From: JALZAQ01 sp038253885
GTDB lineage: Bacteria; Gemmatimonadota; Gemmatimonadetes; Gemmatimonadales; Gemmatimonadaceae
Length of the DNA: 64,000 bases
Direction of reading: 5' to 3'
NCBI GenBank assembly: GCA_038253885.1
Contig: JBBSGP010000002.1
Location: forward strand, 62,001 to 126,000
The position numbers and the translations under genes were made by a program. Each line of letters begins with the position of its first letter. The stretch's first letter is position 1. Shown here piece by piece: positions 43,259-51,972 of this stretch. The notes under the pieces were generated by a model, which ran no database searches, had not been told where the DNA came from, and saw nothing but the letters and a program-made list of their open reading frames with translations.

Positions 43259-44448
43259 CTCCGATACCAGGCGCCGTGACACCTACGGGGCAGACCGGAA
43301 ATTCACCGCTCGGCGAGATCGTCGTGCAGCTGTACGGCCAGACTGACGTCGGCCGGACACGCGAGCACAATGAAGATGCATTCATGATCGCCGATCTGTC
43401 CGGATCTGACTGCTCGATCGATGGTGCGGTGCGCACCATCTCGGCGGGCGCACGCGGAACGCTTTTCATGGTGGCCGATGGTCTCGGCGGTGCTGCCGCG
43501 GGAGAGATCGCGAGCGAGATGGCCATCGCCACGGTGCTCGAGGAGATGCAGAAGCGGTGGGTTGACTCGGACAGCGCCGACCCCGAGGTCTTCGCCGCGG
43601 CGCTCAAGTCCGCTGCCGAGACGGCCAACGTCAGAATTCACAGCTACGCTGTCGAGCATCCGGAGAGCCGCGGCATGGGCACCACCGCGACGATCGCCGG
43701 CTTGCTGCTCGACACGTTGTATCTGGTTCAGGTCGGCGATAGCCGCGGGTATCTCGTGCGCCACGGAGTGGCCCGACAGATCACCCGAGATCAGTCGCTG
43801 ATGCAACGCTTGATCGATGCCGGTGAGCTGACCGCGGAGGAAGCGGAGCGCAGCGAACGGCGCAACATCATTCTCCAGGCTCTCGGCCCGGAGCCACTGG
43901 TCAAGGTGGATCTCACCTATCAGAAGATTCGCCGGGGCGACATTCTGGTGTTGTGCACCGATGGACTTTCCGGCCTCGTGACGCGAGAGGAGATGACCCA
44001 GGTGCTGGCCACCGAGCTGGATCTCGGCGACGCCTGTCGCGTGCTGATCGATCGGGCGAACGAGAATGGAGGCCCCGACAACATCACGGTGGTTGCCGCT
44101 CGTTTCGACGGGAACGGCTTGGGCACGTCGGAGCTGGACGATTCCGTCGGACATGCGGTCTTTCCATTGCCGGGCGCGCCCCCATCGATCAGCACCATGC
44201 CGACGCGCGAGATGCACACCGGCCCGTCTCCCAAGCCTGTCTTTCGGGAGATCGAGATCACGCCCGAGCGAACGCCGGTCGTCGTGGACGCGGTGCCAGC
44301 GGGCCGCGGTACAAACCGCATGTTGACGGTCGCGCTCGCTGCCGTGATCGTGTTGCTCGCGATTTTCCTCGCTCTTCGGGCCATGCGGGGACAGGCTGCC
44401 CTCCCTGACTCTGTGCCGCAGCAGGCGCCGTCGCGGCAGGCACCGTGA
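43249..44448 (+). CDS. PP2C-family protein phosphatase, membrane anchored
   Basis: 399 residues with a GTG start. The metal-site motifs of PPM phosphatases are complete: GRTREHNEDAF, MVADGLGGAAAGE, GTTATIAGL, VQVGDSRGYL, CTDGLSGLV and NGGPDNITVV. After the phosphatase domain (to about 290) come a Pro-rich linker and one helix near 362-380, so the catalytic domain faces the cytoplasm. It should dephosphorylate Ser/Thr phosphoproteins, including the kinase encoded just upstream. The start overlaps the kinase stop and its stop overlaps the next start (GTGA), so three genes are translated as a unit. Confidence 0.93.
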   Translation: MPITPIPGAVTPTGQTGNSPLGEIVVQLYGQTDVGRTREHNEDAFMIADLSGSDCSIDGAVRTISAGARGTLFMVADGLGGAAAGEIASEMAIATVLEEMQKRWVDSDSADPEVFAAALKSAAETANVRIHSYAVEHPESRGMGTTATIAGLLLDTLYLVQVGDSRGYLVRHGVARQITRDQSLMQRLIDAGELTAEEAERSERRNIILQALGPEPLVKVDLTYQKIRRGDILVLCTDGLSGLVTREEMTQVLATELDLGDACRVLIDRANENGGPDNITVVAARFDGNGLGTSELDDSVGHAVFPLPGAPPSISTMPTREMHTGPSPKPVFREIEITPERTPVVVDAVPAGRGTNRMLTVALAAVIVLLAIFLALRAMRGQAALPDSVPQQAPSRQAP

Positions 44449-45854
44449 CTCTCGGCCTCAAGGTGTTGAGCGGATCCCGCACCGGCGAGCGGGAGCAGTT
44501 CGAGAAGGCGGTCGTCACTTTCGGCCGGCACCCGTCGTGCGATTTCCGATTCGACGCTGACAAGGACCTCGACGTCTCGGCGCGTCATGCCGAAATACGG
44601 AGCACCGACGGCCGATACGTCCTGCGCGATACCGACAGCACGAATGGGACCTTCGTCAACGGTATCCGTCTCGATGGGGACGCACCGCTGTCTCCGGGCG
44701 ACGTCGTCGGCTTCGGGGAGTTCGGACCCAAGCTCGAAGTGCGGTTCGAGAGGCGGAGCGATGAGGACACGCCGGACGTCCCGCACACCTCGAGAACGCT
44801 GCGTACTCCCACGAGCCCCATCACCCGTCCTCCCGGATACACCGCGGAGCGGATCGCGGCGGCGGTCGAGGAGCATACGGCACGACTGCAGCGCATGCTG
44901 CTGGCTTTCGGCGTGCTGCTGGTGCTGGCCATTGGCGGGGGCTTCCTCCTCCTTCGCACCGACCGGCGCGCGCGCGATCGCGAGATCGCCGTCCTGCTGG
45001 GCCGTGCGGACAGCCTGAGCGCGGTGAACGAGCGTGCGACCGCCGGGCTCTCCAGCCACGTCCACGGCATGGATTCCGCGCTCGCGGCCGCCCGCACCGA
45101 GAGTGATCGGCTGCGGACAGAGGTTCTACACGCCAAGAGGGGCGGCGCCGATGTGCGGCAGCTGGCGACCCGCCTCGACCAGACAGCGGCCAGGCAATCG
45201 GCCCTCTTCTCGGCAGCGCAGCTGGACTATTCGCGCATCAGCGAGCTCGATGATGCGGCGACGGCGATCGTGGCGGTGAGATGGAGCGATGGCCGGAGCC
45301 AAGCCGGAACGGGGTTTGGCATCACCCGCGACGGGCTGCTGGTAACGAGCCGACATCTCGTCGAGCAAGGCGGGGAGCAGCCGGAGCGCGTTCTCGTCAT
45401 CTTCAGCAACACTCGAGTCTGGCTCCCCGCCCGTGTGGTGCGCTCCGGCGATTCGGCCTCGGGAGACTTTGCCTTCCTCCAGCTCGATGATCGTGGCAGC
45501 CATCCGGTCGTCGCGGGCATCGCTCACTCCTCCAGCACCAAAGTCGGCTCTCCGGTGGCGCTCATCGGGTACCCGCTGGCGCTCGACCTGCCGATGCCGG
45601 GAAGCGGGACGCGGATCACGGCGAAGTCGACGATCGCGGCGGGAACAGTGAGCAAGATGCTGGACACTCTCCTGCAGGTCGACGCGTACGCGGCGGAGGG
45701 GTCGAGCGGCACTCCGATCTTCAACACGTCCGGTCACGTGATCGGAATCGTCTGGGGAGGAGCCCGTGAGAGCGCGGGGCGCATCGTCTACGCCGTCCCC
45801 AGTGACCTGCTCATCGCGGCGCTACCGGAGGAAGCGAAGGGCGTGGTGCGCTGA
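44445..45854 (+). CDS. FHA-domain membrane protein with periplasmic trypsin-like protease
   Basis: 469 residues with a GTG start. An N-terminal FHA domain (about 1-100: GRHPSCD, SARHAEI, STNGTFVNG) binds phosphothreonine. Then come a linker, a membrane helix (153-170), a coiled coil (about 180-265) and a trypsin-like domain of the HtrA class with H304 (LLVTSRHLVEQ), D341 (SGDFAFLQLDD) and S421 (EGSSGTPIFN), so the catalytic triad is intact. No PDZ domain is present. The layout lets a cytoplasmic phospho-signal from the neighbouring kinase reach a periplasmic protease. It converges on, and overlaps by 44 bases at the 3' end, the symporter gene on the other strand. Confidence 0.9.
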   Translation: MTLGLKVLSGSRTGEREQFEKAVVTFGRHPSCDFRFDADKDLDVSARHAEIRSTDGRYVLRDTDSTNGTFVNGIRLDGDAPLSPGDVVGFGEFGPKLEVRFERRSDEDTPDVPHTSRTLRTPTSPITRPPGYTAERIAAAVEEHTARLQRMLLAFGVLLVLAIGGGFLLLRTDRRARDREIAVLLGRADSLSAVNERATAGLSSHVHGMDSALAAARTESDRLRTEVLHAKRGGADVRQLATRLDQTAARQSALFSAAQLDYSRISELDDAATAIVAVRWSDGRSQAGTGFGITRDGLLVTSRHLVEQGGEQPERVLVIFSNTRVWLPARVVRSGDSASGDFAFLQLDDRGSHPVVAGIAHSSSTKVGSPVALIGYPLALDLPMPGSGTRITAKSTIAAGTVSKMLDTLLQVDAYAAEGSSGTPIFNTSGHVIGIVWGGARESAGRIVYAVPSDLLIAALPEEAKGVVR

Positions 45855-47583
45855 GCACGTCCGCGAAATCGGTGGGACGGCGCCGGACCAGAAGCGACAA
45901 GCCGGCTGCTCCGACGAGGCCCGCCAGCGCCGCCACGACCCACTGCTGCAACAGCGCTGCGCCGAGCGCGATATTGCCACCGAGCAGCGCCGACACGCCG
46001 GCGACCGTACGGAGCACGTCGTCACCAAGCCGCTGCCGGGGCGCGAGCCCGGTCCGACGCTGGACGACACGCCAGAAGCCGCCTGGCTGCGCCCGCCGGT
46101 AGAAACGGTCGAGCGTCTCCTCCGATTCGGGCGGAGTCAGGAGCATCACGCCCACCCACAGAGCCGACACGATGAGCGCGGTGGCGGTCTCGCGCACGCC
46201 GTATTCGAGCGTGCGAAAAGCGGGAAGCCGGAAGGATAGCACTCCGACCACGACGCTCCCGACGAGCGCGGCGATCTCCGCCCAGGCGTTGATCCGCCAC
46301 CAGAACCAGCGGAGAATCAGCAGGAGGCCGGTACCGGTGCCCAGCACGATCAGGAAGCGGAATGTCTCCCGGATGCTGGTGAGATGGAAAGCGATGAAGG
46401 AGGCCACGACCGTGATCAACAGCGACGCGAACCGCCCTGCCCACACCAGATGGTGCTGCGCCGCGTCCGGGACGACGAATCGACGGTAGATGTCGTTCAC
46501 CAGGTAGCTCGCACCCCAGTTCACCTGGGCCGAGACAGTCGACATGAACGCCGCCAACAGACTGGCAAACACCAGCCCGAGAACGCCGGCTGGGAGATAG
46601 CGCCGCATCAACAGCGGATACGCCGTCTCGGGGTCGCGGAGGCCGGGCAGCACGATCATCGCCACGAGCGCAGTCAGAATCCAGGGCCAGCAGCGCACGA
46701 CGTAGTTGAGAATGTTGAATAGCCACGCCGAGCGCTCGGCGTCCCGCTCGGATGGCACCGATGCCAGTCGTTGCACGAACTGGCCTCCGCCGTCGGCGCC
46801 ACGGAACGCCCACCACTGTATTGCCACGTACGCGAAGAAAGTGGGAAGCGGCAGCAGCACGTTGCCGGCCGTGGGAAAGAAGGCGGTATGGTCACTCTTT
46901 CCGATGGCGGCGAGGCGATCGGGCAGAACGGCCAGACCACCGATCTCGCGCAGTGCGAACCAGGCCACGATCAGGGCACCGACGAGAGCGAGAACGAGCT
47001 GAAAAAAGTCCGTTGCCACGACGCCCCACAGCCCGCTGAACGCCGAGTACACCAGCACGATCAGGGCGATCAGAACCACCGTCCAGATTCGCTGCGCGTC
47101 ACCGCTCAGCCTGAACTGCTCCCACAGGCCCAGGGCATCGACGACCTTGCGCATCGCGAGCATTCCGTAGGCGATGCCGATGGCATTGATCGGAAGAGCA
47201 AACAGGAATGCGCGCGTGCCGCGCAGCAGCGCTGCGGGACGCCCGCCATAGCGCAGCTCGTTGAGCTCGACGTCGGTGAGAATACCCGCCCGTCGCCACA
47301 GGCGTGCGAACAGATAGATCATTCCGACGTGCGCCACGATGAAGCTCCACCACTCCCAGTTTCCGGCGATGCCACGACCGATCACCAGTCCTCCGACGTA
47401 CAGCGGCGTGTCCACGTTGAAGGTGATCGCCGCCATCGAGCATCCCGCGAGCCACCATGGGATGGATCGGCCCCCGACGAAGAATTCCTCCAGCGAGCGA
47501 GACGCGCGTCGCGATAACCAGAGGCCGATGGCGAGCGTGATCGCCATGTAGATCGCGACAACGATCCAGTCGAGGGGCCGCAC
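45811..47583 (-). CDS. Sodium:solute symporter in the MurNAc-recycling operon
   Basis: 590 residues with about 14 helices. SSS landmarks are EEFFVGGRSIPWWLAGCSMAAITFNVDTP, SAFSGLWGVVATDFFQLVLAL, VNWGASYLVNDIYRRF and LRWFWWRINAWAEIAAL. It is similar to the symporter part of the fusion at 30151-32766 but has no C-terminal domain. GTG at 47583, starting two bases after the stop of the GH3 gene. It is the last gene of murQ-anmK-nagZ-symporter, so the natural candidate substrate is MurNAc, anhydroMurNAc or GlcNAc-anhydroMurNAc; this is inferred from context. The frame is open upstream through the GH3 gene, which is not part of this protein. Confidence 0.88.
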   Translation of the reverse strand: MRPLDWIVVAIYMAITLAIGLWLSRRASRSLEEFFVGGRSIPWWLAGCSMAAITFNVDTPLYVGGLVIGRGIAGNWEWWSFIVAHVGMIYLFARLWRRAGILTDVELNELRYGGRPAALLRGTRAFLFALPINAIGIAYGMLAMRKVVDALGLWEQFRLSGDAQRIWTVVLIALIVLVYSAFSGLWGVVATDFFQLVLALVGALIVAWFALREIGGLAVLPDRLAAIGKSDHTAFFPTAGNVLLPLPTFFAYVAIQWWAFRGADGGGQFVQRLASVPSERDAERSAWLFNILNYVVRCWPWILTALVAMIVLPGLRDPETAYPLLMRRYLPAGVLGLVFASLLAAFMSTVSAQVNWGASYLVNDIYRRFVVPDAAQHHLVWAGRFASLLITVVASFIAFHLTSIRETFRFLIVLGTGTGLLLILRWFWWRINAWAEIAALVGSVVVGVLSFRLPAFRTLEYGVRETATALIVSALWVGVMLLTPPESEETLDRFYRRAQPGGFWRVVQRRTGLAPRQRLGDDVLRTVAGVSALLGGNIALGAALLQQWVVAALAGLVGAAGLSLLVRRRPTDFADVLSAPRPSLPPVAPR

Positions 47584-47584
47584 C

Positions 47585-49042
47585 TCAGGGCCCTCTGAGG
47601 AGCCACGCGGCGGCGGCCCGCTGCATCGTGGCTTCTCCGCCCCACGCACACACGACGGTTCGCGCCCGCGGGATCTCAGCCGAGAGACGGGGATGGCCGA
47701 ACTGCAGCACCACCACATCGCCCCGCTCCTGACCGGCGCGTTCGACCAGGGCGCGGGAGTGCGCGGAATAACCCGGCCGGCCCTTCCATGACCGGATGTC
47801 GCCGAAGAGCGCCAGGATCGTCGAGCGCCGGCCATCCTCGGCCGGCTTGTCCACGCGTCGCACTTCCCAACCGGCTGCGCCCAGGGCCGCGAAGAACGGA
47901 TCGCGCGACGGAGCAGGGTACGGACCGCCGACGTCGTCGTCGACCACGATGACATCCAACGGAGACGTGACGCGCGCCGGCGCTCCCCGCACGACCCGGA
48001 TACACCGCTGTGCGAGGTCATCCGCCCAACCCGGCTCGGCGACCAGGGGCGGAGCCGACGGCGGAGGCGCCACCAGACCGCCCCACTGTGCCCATTTCGC
48101 GCGGCGTCGCAGCGAGTGGAAGATGCGCTCGCTCTCGAGCACTCCGTCTCGCAGTGCCTGCTCGAGAGCGCGGGCGATCGCATCGAGATCAGCCGGATAG
48201 AGCAGCAGATCGCAGCCGGCCTGGAGCGCCCGTATCCCGGCCTCCGCTTCTCCCTGGCCGACGAGTGCGCCCTCCATGATGAGGGCGTCGCTCACGATGA
48301 GACCATCGTAGCGCATGTCCCGGCGCAGGAGCCCGCCGATGATCTCGCGCGACAGCGTTGCCGGCGCGCCGCTCGGATCGAGCGCCGGATACGCGACGTG
48401 CGCGGTCATGATCGACGCCACGCCCGCATCCACCGCCGCTCGGAACGGAACGAGGTCGGTGGCCAACAGCTCCTGAGCCGAGGCGCGCACGACCGGCAGC
48501 TCCATATGACTGTCGCCGGTCGTGCGCCCATGACCGGGAAAATGTTTGGCGCACGCCAGCACGCTCTCCGACTGACAGGCGTCTATCCAGTCCGCGGCGA
48601 GTGCGGCGACGCGCTCCGGATCGCCGCCGAGCGCGCGCGTACCGACGATCGGGTTTTCCGGGAGGATGTCCAGATCGCACACCGGTGCGTAATCCCAATT
48701 CACCCCGAGCTCGCGCGCCTCACGGGCAGTCAGCCGGGCGGCTCGGCGCAACGCATCGGGGTCGCCGAGCGACGCGAGGGCGGCGAGCGGAGGAAGGCCG
48801 GTCGCTCCCGCGAATTGCTGTCCCGCTCCCCTCTCGAGGTCGGCCGCGACGAGCAGCGGGATGCGCGACCGGCGGTGCAGCTCGCTCGTCAGCTCGCGGG
48901 CGTCGCCGACCGAACCGCCGAAGAGAATGAACCCGCCCACGCCCAGCTCCAGCGCACGCTCGATCATGGCCCGTTCGCCCGTATACCCCAGCGCGGGATC
49001 CCAGCGCACGGCCGGAAGCAGGAGCTGACTGATCTCGCTCAC
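47585..49042 (-). CDS. nagZ: GH3 beta-N-acetylglucosaminidase (NagZ-like)
   Basis: 485 residues. The N-terminal GH3 barrel has GGFILFGGSVGDARELT, the signature CAKHFPGHGRTTGDSHMELP with the NagZ-type acid/base histidine loop, SIMTAHVAYPALDP and the nucleophile aspartate in GLIVSDALIMEG. About 140 further residues form a second domain, as in two-domain NagZ proteins of Gram-positives. It removes GlcNAc from GlcNAc-anhydroMurNAc peptides or from cell-wall disaccharides. I see no signal peptide, so it probably acts in the cytoplasm on imported material. GTG start at 49042, 13 bases after the anmK stop. Confidence 0.88.
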   Translation of the reverse strand: MSEISQLLLPAVRWDPALGYTGERAMIERALELGVGGFILFGGSVGDARELTSELHRRSRIPLLVAADLERGAGQQFAGATGLPPLAALASLGDPDALRRAARLTAREARELGVNWDYAPVCDLDILPENPIVGTRALGGDPERVAALAADWIDACQSESVLACAKHFPGHGRTTGDSHMELPVVRASAQELLATDLVPFRAAVDAGVASIMTAHVAYPALDPSGAPATLSREIIGGLLRRDMRYDGLIVSDALIMEGALVGQGEAEAGIRALQAGCDLLLYPADLDAIARALEQALRDGVLESERIFHSLRRRAKWAQWGGLVAPPPSAPPLVAEPGWADDLAQRCIRVVRGAPARVTSPLDVIVVDDDVGGPYPAPSRDPFFAALGAAGWEVRRVDKPAEDGRRSTILALFGDIRSWKGRPGYSAHSRALVERAGQERGDVVVLQFGHPRLSAEIPRARTVVCAWGGEATMQRAAAAWLLRGP

Positions 49043-49055
49043 CGGCTCTCTCTGA

Positions 49056-50243
49056 TCACGCCGGCGTGCGCTTGCCGAGCACGCGGGTACCGCGCGCACC
49101 GGTGGCGGCCGGCACGTTCCCCGCACGACCTTGGAGGTGAAGCCATCCGAGCAACGCGAACGCGACAGCCTCCTTGGCCTCGGAGTCGAAGTACATCTCA
49201 TCGAACCGTCGCACGTCGATCGGCGCGCGCGCGCCGGCGGGAACGAGCGCCGCCGAGATCGCATCACACAGCGCGGGATTCTTCGCTCCCCCTCCCGACA
49301 GAAGAAGCTCGCTCACCGGCTCGGGGATGAAGCGCTCGAAGGCGAGCGCGATACTGCGCGCGGTCAGCCAGACGGCCGTCGAGATCAGGTCCTCTGGAGT
49401 CGACGCTGGTGCCGCGAGGCGGCAGCTGTCGATCAATCTCCGCACGTAGTCGGCGCTGAAGAGCTCGCGGCCGGTGGATTTCGGTGGCGGCGAAGCGAAG
49501 TATCGCTCGTTCAACAGCTCATCCAGTACACCGTCGATGGCCTGACCCCGGCGCGCCAAGGCCCCGTCCACGTCGTACGCCAGCTCTGGAAAGAGCGCCC
49601 GCGTCACGCCATCGATCACCGCGCATCCCGGACCGGTGTCGAAGGCGCGCACTGACTGCAGGACACCTCCGGGCGGCACCACCGTGACGTTGCCGATGCC
49701 GCCGAGATTCTGCAGGGCACGCCAACCATCCGGCGAAGAGAAGAGCAGCGCATCCGCCATCGAGACGAGGGGTGCCCCCTGACCTCCAGCCGCGACATCG
49801 CGCACCCGGAAGTCGGAGATGACATCGATCCTGGCTCGCTCGGCGATCACCGCCGCTTCGCCGAACTGCCAAGTGGAGTGTCCGGGTTCGTGCCACACGG
49901 TGTGACCGTGAGACGCGATCGCCGACACATCCTCGCGCGCGACGCCTGCCTCGGCGAGCACCGCGATGGCCGCATCGGCGAGCCATTCGCCGAGATCGAC
50001 GTTGAGCCGGCAGTACTCGGCTGGCGTTCCCCGTTCGATCGCGCGCAGCAGCCGTTCGCGCTCGACTCGCCCGAAGGGACGGCTGAGGAAGGCCAGCAGC
50101 TCCGCGCGCACGCCGGCGGCCGCGGCAGGATGGAACCGCGCGACCGCGGCCGAGATGCCGTCGGCAGAGGTGCCCGACATGAGGCCCACCAGCACGGCCG
50201 TCGTCTCGCCGTCCTGGAGCCTGCCGCCCCCCGACCTGGTCAC
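49056..50243 (-). CDS. anmK: Anhydro-N-acetylmuramic acid kinase
   Basis: 395 residues. The ASKHA kinase motifs are VGLMSGTSADGISAAV near the start, IASHGHTVWHEP, WQFGEAAVIAERARIDVISDFR, LQNLGGIGNVTVV, FDTGPGCAVID and LLLSGGGAKNPAL. It opens the 1,6-anhydro ring of anhMurNAc and phosphorylates it to MurNAc-6-phosphate, the substrate of MurQ encoded directly upstream. GTG at 50243 overlaps the murQ stop by 4 bases (GTGA), so the two are translationally coupled. Further in-frame upstream codons overlap murQ and are not part of the gene. Confidence 0.93.
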   Translation of the reverse strand: MTRSGGGRLQDGETTAVLVGLMSGTSADGISAAVARFHPAAAAGVRAELLAFLSRPFGRVERERLLRAIERGTPAEYCRLNVDLGEWLADAAIAVLAEAGVAREDVSAIASHGHTVWHEPGHSTWQFGEAAVIAERARIDVISDFRVRDVAAGGQGAPLVSMADALLFSSPDGWRALQNLGGIGNVTVVPPGGVLQSVRAFDTGPGCAVIDGVTRALFPELAYDVDGALARRGQAIDGVLDELLNERYFASPPPKSTGRELFSADYVRRLIDSCRLAAPASTPEDLISTAVWLTARSIALAFERFIPEPVSELLLSGGGAKNPALCDAISAALVPAGARAPIDVRRFDEMYFDSEAKEAVAFALLGWLHLQGRAGNVPAATGARGTRVLGKRTPA

Positions 50244-51166
50244 GTCACCGCGGGCGGATCGTCGCGAATGACACGGCGGATGACACCGCCGGCCTCCACG
50301 AGAGCGCGCTCCGCATCGGCGCGCGAGCTGCCGCGCTTCTGCATCACGATGGCCGTCTTCACGCTCCCTCCGGCGGCATCGATCAGCGCCCGCGCCTCGT
50401 CGCGCGTCACCCCGCACACCTCCATCAGGATGCGCTCGCCCCGATCCACCAGCTTCTGGCTCATGGCGCGCAGATCCACCATGAGATTGCCGTAGGTCTT
50501 CCCGATGCGAATCATCGCGCCGGTGGAGATCATGTTGAGCACGAGCTTGGTGGCCGTCCCCGCCTTCATCCGCGTGGATCCCGTCACCGGCTCCGGCCCG
50601 GTGAGTGGAAGGATGGCGACCATCACCTTCGCGACAAGATCCGCCGGCGGAGGGGAACAGGCGAGAATCGCCGTGCGCGCGCCACGGGCGATCGCACGCT
50701 CCAGCGCTCCCCTCACATAGGGCGTCGTGCCAGACGCTGCGATCCCGACGACGCAGTCGGCCGGCCCCACTCCCCGTTCATCCATCGCCGCGGCACCATC
50801 CGCGGCGATATCCTCCTTCCCCTCCTGCGAGCTGGTGAGCGCCGCGACGCCACCCGCGATGATCCCCTGCACCATCTCCGGATCTGTTCCGAAGGTCGGC
50901 GGGCACTCGCTGGCGTCGAGAACCCCCAGGCGGCCGGACGTCCCGGCCCCGATGTAGAAGAGACGTCCGCCCCCACGAAAGCTCTCCTCGGCAAGGGATA
51001 TCGCACGCGCGATCTCCCGACGCTGCGTGGCCACGGCCTGGGGTACGGCGCGATCCTCGGCACTCAGGAGATCGACGATCTCGAGAGGATCGGCCAGATC
51101 GATTCCGGCGGTGCGCGGGTTCCGCCGCTCGGTGAGACGTGGATCGGCGAAGGAGGGCGAGGCCAC
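50240..51166 (-). CDS. murQ: N-acetylmuramic acid 6-phosphate etherase
   Basis: 308 residues. It shows GAGTSGRLGVLDASECPPTFG (SIS domain active site), SSQEGKEDIAADG, GIAASGTTPYVRGALE, GPEPVTGSTRMKAGTATK and the C-terminal UBA-like three-helix domain ALIDAAGGSVKTAIVMQKRG. It cleaves the lactyl ether of MurNAc-6-phosphate to GlcNAc-6-phosphate and D-lactate. It is the first gene of the recycling operon (GTG start). GlcNAc-6-P deacetylase (nagA) is not in the window. Confidence 0.96.
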   Translation of the reverse strand: MASPSFADPRLTERRNPRTAGIDLADPLEIVDLLSAEDRAVPQAVATQRREIARAISLAEESFRGGGRLFYIGAGTSGRLGVLDASECPPTFGTDPEMVQGIIAGGVAALTSSQEGKEDIAADGAAAMDERGVGPADCVVGIAASGTTPYVRGALERAIARGARTAILACSPPPADLVAKVMVAILPLTGPEPVTGSTRMKAGTATKLVLNMISTGAMIRIGKTYGNLMVDLRAMSQKLVDRGERILMEVCGVTRDEARALIDAAGGSVKTAIVMQKRGSSRADAERALVEAGGVIRRVIRDDPPAVT

Positions 51167-51280
51167 GCAGTCGAAAGCAAGGGTGACGCAACTGGCGAGG
51201 GCGCTCGCTGTCCTCGCGGCGGCAGCGCGGCTAAGTTACGCGGTGGTAAGCGTCAATCGCAAGACACTTCAGGAGATGCC

Positions 51281-51952
51281 GTGCACCGCTCCCTGCTCTT
51301 CCTCGTGCTGATCGCCGCCGCGGAGGTGAGTCCCTCGACAACGCGCGCCCAGATCCTTCGCGTTGGCAGACGCCCGTCTCCCGTGATGTGGGTCTCCGGT
51401 CAGATCGGCTATCTCACGCCGGGACGGGTCTATGACGGCTCGACCAACTCCGTGTGGGATTTCGCCGGAGGAGCGCAATATCGTGGGAGTATCGAACTGC
51501 CGATCCCGAATGCCGCCACGCTGGGGCTCACCGGAAGCTGGTCGACCCAGGCGATGACCTACTCGGCGCTCGCCGCTGGAGAAACGGGCTTCGACGCGGT
51601 CAACGCGCACGGGACCATCTGGTCGCTGATGGGAGTGTTTCACGCGGGCGGAGGGACGGGTGTTCATCAGGTTCTCGACGTGAGCGCCGGCGTCATCGGA
51701 TATCGTCGCTTCACGCGCGACGATGCAGGAACGGCCCTCGCTCCCCTCGGCGGCGACACGGATTTCGGCTTCGGCGTCGGCTATGGAATCGGCTATTCGA
51801 CGAGCGAGCGCAACGAGATCATCCTGGTCCAGGATTACGGTCTGGTTCTCCACCAGCATGCCGGCCTGCCGCGCGGCGTCAGCACGCGATCCGACCAGAA
51901 AGTGACTCGAATCGGGGTGCGCGTTGGAGTCGGCACCCGGTCCCGTTATTAG
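51281..51952 (+). CDS. Secreted beta-barrel-like protein of unknown function
   Basis: 223 residues with a signal peptide ending TTRAQ. The mature part alternates hydrophobic and polar residues in short strands rich in Gly, Tyr and Thr (SGQIGYLTPGRVYDG, FGFGVGYGIGYSTS, VTRIGVRVGVGTR), as in small outer-membrane beta-barrels, and ends with Y as the last residue. GTG start with AGGAG six bases upstream. It precedes the gamma-glutamyltransferase gene by 20 bases on the same strand and may be co-transcribed. No named family is recognised. Confidence 0.65.
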   Translation: MHRSLLFLVLIAAAEVSPSTTRAQILRVGRRPSPVMWVSGQIGYLTPGRVYDGSTNSVWDFAGGAQYRGSIELPIPNAATLGLTGSWSTQAMTYSALAAGETGFDAVNAHGTIWSLMGVFHAGGGTGVHQVLDVSAGVIGYRRFTRDDAGTALAPLGGDTDFGFGVGYGIGYSTSERNEIILVQDYGLVLHQHAGLPRGVSTRSDQKVTRIGVRVGVGTRSRY

Positions 51953-51972
51953 CCTGTATTCCCGGAGCTTCC

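Noticed and set aside
47584..48183. N-terminal extension of the SSS symporter through the GH3 gene
   Set aside because: Overlaps the conserved GH3 frame; the symporter family starts at the RPLDWIVVAIYM helix just after GTG 47583.
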